Source: an uncultured Collinsella sp. (GTDB lineage Bacteria > Actinomycetota > Coriobacteriia > Coriobacteriales > Coriobacteriaceae). Taken from it: a stretch of 6,496 nucleotides of DNA. Numbering within the stretch: position 1 is the stretch's first letter; each line of letters begins with the position of its first letter. Shown piece by piece: positions 5,594-6,496 of this stretch. A program made the translations under genes and the position numbers. The notes under the pieces are model-generated. The model searched no databases. It had not been told where the DNA came from and worked only from the letters and a program-made list of their open reading frames with translations. The stretch covers positions 1 through 6,496 of the forward strand of contig URFU01000110.1 in the NCBI GenBank assembly GCA_900547125.1, given 5' to 3'.

Positions 5594-5792
5594 AACTTCT
5601 CCATTCGCAGAGTGCGGTTATGCGATAGTTTTGGTCACTATACTGCCCAGATGTTTAAAGATGCTGGTTTAATTGTCTGCGCGGCGCAATAAATCGGTGG
5701 GCGGACGTGTTGGGGTGCTTGCCGTTTTCGTACTGTTGCCACGTTTGTGGTGGTTCCGGCGTCCGACATCCTCGCGTTCGTCGGCTACCGGC
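5594..5792. other. Intergenic region upstream of the phospholipase-like gene
   Basis: No gene is seen. On the minus strand this is the upstream region of the PI-PLC-like gene. It contains that gene's GGAG ribosome binding site (5599-5602) and a TATAGT -10-like hexamer (5642-5637) without a convincing -35. The terminator of the lipoprotein gene begins at its right edge, so the phospholipase-like gene probably has its own promoter here. Confidence 0.5.
5637..5642 (-). promoter_or_regulatory. Candidate -10 element for the PI-PLC-like gene
   Basis: TATAGT on the minus strand is a 5/6 match to TATAAT and lies about 43 bases before the ATG. No good -35 hexamer stands 16-18 bases upstream. The call depends on position and on the need for a promoter after the upstream terminator. 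Confidence 0.25.
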
Positions 5793-5827
5793 ATAAGAAA
5801 GGGAGGGTCGGTTTACCGGCCCTCCCT
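5793..5827 (-). terminator. Rho-independent terminator of the lipoprotein gene
   Basis: AGGGAGGGTCGG (5800-5811) and CCGGCCCTCCCT (5816-5827) form a 12-bp stem with one non-Watson-Crick position and a 4-base loop. On the minus strand the stem is followed by TTCTTAT. It sits 71 bases beyond the lipoprotein stop codon and separates that gene from the PI-PLC-like gene. Confidence 0.82.
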
Positions 5828-5898
5828 GGGTACGAAGCGCTGGGGCACCGCCGCTTGTTGGCACTGCGCTCGTGTTTCCCGCTGCGCTCGCCAGTCGT

Positions 5899-6492
5899 TT
5901 AGCGCTTGATCTCGATATCCTCGAGCTTGACGTCCATGGCTTCGGTCTTGGCTTCGGCGATGTCGTCGGCAAACTCCAGAGACTTCATCATGGTCTCGAC
6001 GGCGTCCTTGTGCTCTTCGACGTTGTCGATGCGCACGTACATGCTGCCGCCGTCAACGTCGGTGAAGTATTCGGTCGTTACGCCGCCAGAGTGCGTGAAG
6101 TAGGCACTGCGCCAGGTCTTGCCGTTGTACTTAACGGGATCGCTCTCGGTCCATCCAGAGTTGGCCTTCCACTTTGCCTCGTAGTCGAACAACTCATCGG
6201 CGTTCTTGTCAGGATCGAAGACGGGAATGAAGCGGTCGCTGGCGTGCTCGCTCTCGGTGAACTTAAACTGGGCCCTGTCGGCGGTGTCGCCTGCGACGTC
6301 GGTGATCTCGACGCCCTCGGGGACCTCGACCTTAAACCAAATGAAGTCGGTCCTCATATCCACGGCTGGCTTTTCTGCTCCGCCGCCACCGCCACTGCCG
6401 GTAGCGCCACCGCTGCCACCGCAACCCACCAGGGCAACCGCGGCAAAGAGACTGATGCAGAGGGTGAGAATCGCAAAGGCCTTCTTTTTCAT
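5899..6492 (-). CDS. Surface lipoprotein of unknown function
   Basis: A 197-residue protein. The N-terminus MKKK, a hydrophobic stretch (residues 5-20) and the lipobox LVGC (21-24) define a lipoprotein signal peptide; Cys24 would be lipidated, anchoring the protein to the outer face of the membrane. A glycine/serine spacer (25-38) leads to one compact domain (about 45-175) with alternating strands and aromatics: FIWFKVEVPEG, AQFKF, KTWRSAYFTHSGG, SMYVRIDNVEEH, then a helix DAVETMMKSLEF. This strand order with a final helix recalls small extracellular alpha/beta domains of actinobacterial lipoproteins, but I recognise no named family. The tail is rich in Asp/Glu/Lys. Only 4 bases upstream of the ATG are in the window, so its ribosome binding site and promoter cannot be seen. 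It has its own terminator, so joint transcription with the PI-PLC-like gene is unlikely. Confidence 0.9.
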   Translation of the reverse strand: MKKKAFAILTLCISLFAAVALVGCGGSGGATGSGGGGGAEKPAVDMRTDFIWFKVEVPEGVEITDVAGDTADRAQFKFTESEHASDRFIPVFDPDKNADELFDYEAKWKANSGWTESDPVKYNGKTWRSAYFTHSGGVTTEYFTDVDGGSMYVRIDNVEEHKDAVETMMKSLEFADDIAEAKTEAMDVKLEDIEIKR

Positions 6493-6496
6493 GGTC

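Noticed and set aside
5653..5672. Two GTTTAA copies 14 bases apart upstream of the PI-PLC-like gene, as a possible regulator site
   Set aside because: Six-base AT-rich repeats in an intergenic region are easily found by chance, and no further copies support it.

Overview
The window looks like chromosomal DNA of a high-GC, Gram-positive gut actinobacterium of the class Coriobacteriia, most likely Collinsella or a close relative. The genus is inferred from protein style only: a sortase signal of the LAxTG type, a Tat-exported wall-anchored enzyme, and a glycine-rich lipoprotein. No marker gene is present.

Layout, left to right. At 2-598 (+) lies the C-terminal part of a protein that runs off the left edge and resembles the TFIIB-type zinc-ribbon family. 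Positions 599-863 hold no convincing gene, only a hairpin with a short T-tract. From 864 to 1536 (-) comes a patch of small or broken reading frames: a 30-codon ORF with a good ribosome binding site, a 78-codon orphan ORF with atypical codons, and a 60-residue relic of an ADP-ribosylglycohydrolase that has lost its N-terminus and its middle. Directly upstream of the relic on the same strand is an intact DUF1016/YhcG-type PDDEXK nuclease gene (1543-2592, -), whose stop codon lies 6 bases from the relic. This patch reads as a gene-turnover site where a nuclease gene replaced part of an older gene.

A small PH-like protein gene (2761-3030, +) is divergent from the nuclease and converges on the largest gene of the window. 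That gene (3125-5593, -) encodes an 822-residue cell-surface protein with a Tat signal peptide, a probable ricin-type beta-trefoil domain, a PI-PLC X-type phosphodiesterase domain with its catalytic His/Arg/His set intact, C-terminal beta-rich modules, and a LAGTG cell-wall sorting signal. A strong terminator lies between the two convergent genes. Upstream of it, on the same strand, is a separate unit for a 197-residue surface lipoprotein (5899-6492, -) with its own terminator at 5793-5827.

The right half is thus a surface/secreted module (lipoprotein and wall-anchored phospholipase-like enzyme), although separate terminators argue against one operon. The left half is a defence-like or accessory patch with visible gene decay. 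No tRNA, rRNA, CRISPR array, IS element or complete multi-gene defence system is visible. The most informative new observation is the internally deleted ADP-ribosylglycohydrolase relic abutting the DUF1016 nuclease gene.
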